NCBI GenBank assembly: GCA_040880725.1
Contig: JBBDHV010000002.1
Coordinates: forward strand, 1-8,573
Source of the DNA: DATHWB01 sp040880725
GTDB taxonomy: Bacteria > Actinomycetota > Acidimicrobiia > Spongiisociales > ZC4RG35
Length of the DNA: 8,573 nucleotides
Direction of reading: 5' to 3'
Shown: positions 7,919 through 8,573 of the stretch, one piece after another
How the letters are laid out: each line of letters begins with the position of its first letter
How positions within the stretch are numbered: position 1 is the first letter of the stretch
Program-made: the position numbers and the translations under genes
The notes under the pieces: generated by a model
Seen by the model: the letters and a program-made list of their open reading frames with translations, nothing else
The model's database searches: none
What the model was told of the DNA's origin: nothing

Positions 7919-7947
7919 ACTCTACCCCACCTGGGGTGGGGTCGCAA
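7919..7947 (-). promoter_or_regulatory. csoR-copZ-copA promoter with CsoR operator inside it
   Basis: On the minus strand TTGCGA (7947-7942) and TAGAGT (7924-7919) are separated by exactly 17 bases. The spacer is filled by an inverted repeat, ACCCCA (7924-7929 on the plus strand) and TGGGGT (7937-7942), around a 7-base centre. This TACCCC...GGGGT pattern resembles known actinobacterial CsoR operators. The repeat touches both promoter elements, so bound repressor would block RNA polymerase. The -10 ends 7 bases before the GTG at 7911, so the transcript should begin at or next to the start codon. Confidence 0.85.
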
Positions 7948-7969
7948 CCGGGAGGAGAGCCGCTACAGC

Positions 7970-8008
7970 AAAAAGACGGGTCCCGAGCCGTGCGGCTCGG
8001 GACCCGTC
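7970..8008 (-). terminator. strong rho-independent terminator
   Basis: A perfect 15-bp stem (7975-7989 with 7994-8008; one arm GACGGGTCCCGAGCC) closes a 4-base loop. On the minus strand it is followed at once by TTTTT (7974-7970). It would end transcription of the 64-aa Cys/His protein and its 3' hairpin. It also insulates that unit from the copper operon promoter, which begins about 20 bases further on. Confidence 0.93.
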
Positions 8009-8011
8009 GGG

Positions 8012-8058
8012 ATTGGCATCGGTCGGGAGGAGGGAGAAAACCTGACAGCGATGCCAAT
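8012..8058 (-). ncRNA. hairpin with anti-Shine-Dalgarno-type loop (3' UTR element or small RNA)
   Basis: A perfect 10-bp inverted repeat (ATTGGCATCG at 8012-8021 and its complement at 8049-8058) lies just before the terminator in transcript order. Inner pairing (GTC/GAC and GG/CC with one bulged base) shortens the loop to about 14 bases. On the minus-strand RNA the loop reads UUUUCUCCCUCCUC, which includes CCUCC, the complement of GGAGG. A stem exposing a C/U-rich loop next to a strong terminator is a common design for bacterial regulatory RNAs. No separate promoter is clear, so it may be processed from, or simply be, the 3' UTR of the 64-aa gene. Confidence 0.4.
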
Positions 8059-8074
8059 TCGTGTGAGTTCGGGC

Positions 8075-8269
8075 TCAGGCTCCTTCGGGCAGGATCCGGC
8101 CCCTCACCCGGGGATACTTCACCGGGGCGTGGGCGAAACAGAACTCGCGCCTGTTGTAACGGGAGAGCTTGGTGGCGCAATGTTTGTCATTGCACACTCT
8201 GTCATCTCCGAATTCCTTGGAGGGACGGGTCACACCTTTGATGGATGCGCCCTTCATGATCTCTGACAT
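8075..8269 (-). CDS. 64-aa Cys/His-rich (zinc-ribbon-like) protein
   Basis: This small basic protein carries the cluster VCNDKHCATKLSRYNRREFC followed by FAHAP. Cysteines are spaced C-x4-C and C-x12-C, with His residues at DKHC and CFAH, so a single Zn-binding site is plausible. The LSRYN core with flanking cysteines resembles short zinc-ribbon stretches in several actinobacterial regulatory proteins. I cannot assign a family name or a function. The start is ATG 8269, because AGAAAGGGG (8285-8277) lies 7 bases upstream. A longer in-frame ATG (8311) would bypass this good site. The N terminus (MSEIMKGASIKGVTRPSKEF) is charged and probably flexible. The gene ends just before a hairpin and a strong terminator, and it is separate from the copper operon downstream. 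The conserved-looking core and good ribosome-binding site make it more credible than the antisense frames. Confidence 0.72.
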   Translation of the reverse strand: MSEIMKGASIKGVTRPSKEFGDDRVCNDKHCATKLSRYNRREFCFAHAPVKYPRVRGRILPEGA

Positions 8270-8573
8270 GTTCGGGCCCCTTTCTGGAGAAGCCTGCCTG
8301 TGGTGCAACACCCGGATCCGACGTTTTGTTCCCTTTGGCGGGTGATGTCAGTCCGGGTCACACCCCTTGTTCGGAGCCGAAGGCTCTGATGGATGGGACG
8401 TTTCCCGTCACCGTATGGTTCCCGCCGTAAAGCGTCCATAAACGCGTATTCGAGAACTTCTCGGATCTCCCGAACCCGAACCTGGGGGCGCCGGGATGGG
8501 GGAGTTGTCGAGGTGCTGCTACGGGTTCGCCACGCGACTGGAGGCTGGGAGACGGGGTCGCTTCCGCTCGCGC
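8270..8573. other. upstream region of the 64-aa gene, no convincing coding sequence
   Basis: Both strands have open stretches here, but their third codon positions are not G/C-enriched like the genes in this window, and I recognise no product. The region holds a small hairpin GAGCC-GAA-GGCTC (about 8374-8386) and a 7-bp inverted repeat (ACCCGGA/TCCGGGT) that could fold a leader for the 64-aa gene. It also holds a perfect palindrome CGAGAA-C-TTCTCG at 8451-8463. A weak minus-strand promoter candidate has CATACG as -10 (8416-8411) and TTATGG as -35 (8440-8435), which would give a leader of roughly 130 bases. Confidence 0.4.

Noticed and set aside
8051..8266. A plus-strand ORF (ATG 8051) preceded by GGGAGGAGGGAG
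   Set aside because: The purine run is about 14 bases from the ATG and is better explained as the complement of the hairpin loop. The antisense Cys/His protein has the more protein-like sequence.
8254..8573. A minus-strand frame open from the window edge to 8254
   Set aside because: Its third codon positions are not G/C-biased like the other genes, it overlaps the start of the 64-aa gene, and no family is recognisable. A gene fragment cannot be fully excluded without the sequence beyond 8573.

Overview
The window looks like chromosomal DNA from a high-GC actinobacterium. Evidence for this is the G/C-rich third codon positions, GTG and TTG starts, tightly overlapping genes, a PAC2-family protein, a CsoR-type copper repressor, and a tiny AURKAIP1/COX24-type basic protein that in actinobacteria is a ribosome component. 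An Acidimicrobiia-like lineage is possible but cannot be proved from this window. Nothing looks phage- or transposon-derived, and there is no CRISPR array.

Layout. Positions 1-54 carry most of a tRNA-Gly (anticodon CCC) on the minus strand, cut by the window edge. A short cyclic-nucleotide-binding-domain protein (106-480, minus) and a 74-aa two-helix membrane protein (578-802, minus) follow. The membrane protein is divergent from homoserine kinase thrB (895-1746, plus). After thrB come a possible 47-aa ORF (1748-1891) and a 29-aa ribosome-associated protein with its own promoter (1981-2070). A hairpin separates that gene from a convergent CopD-like membrane protein (2112-2489, minus). Next, on the plus strand, are a 467-aa fusion of a crotonase to a catalytically degenerate dienelactone-hydrolase-like domain (2627-4030) and a PAC2-family protein (4057-4893). 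A 65-aa unknown protein (4900-5097, minus) lies convergent to it.

The best-defined system is the copper-efflux operon csoR-copZ-copA on the minus strand (7911 down to 5247). Each pair of genes overlaps by 4 bases (ATGA). The csoR promoter has a -35/-10 pair with a 17-bp spacer, and that spacer holds most of a CsoR-type inverted repeat (ACCCCA-N7-TGGGGT). The -10 lies 7 bases from the GTG, so the mRNA is predicted to be leaderless. The logic is that CsoR represses the operon until Cu(I) binds its Cys-His-Cys site, after which the chaperone CopZ hands Cu(I) to the exporter CopA.

The right end (7970-8573) holds a strong rho-independent terminator and, just before it in transcript order, a hairpin whose loop is pyrimidine-rich and complementary to Shine-Dalgarno sequences. 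Next come a 64-aa Cys/His-rich protein and about 300 bases of apparently non-coding upstream DNA. The items most worth a second look are the degenerate fusion protein, the possible anti-Shine-Dalgarno RNA hairpin, the frame-disrupted nucleotide-binding domain, and the small genes that automatic annotation tends to miss.
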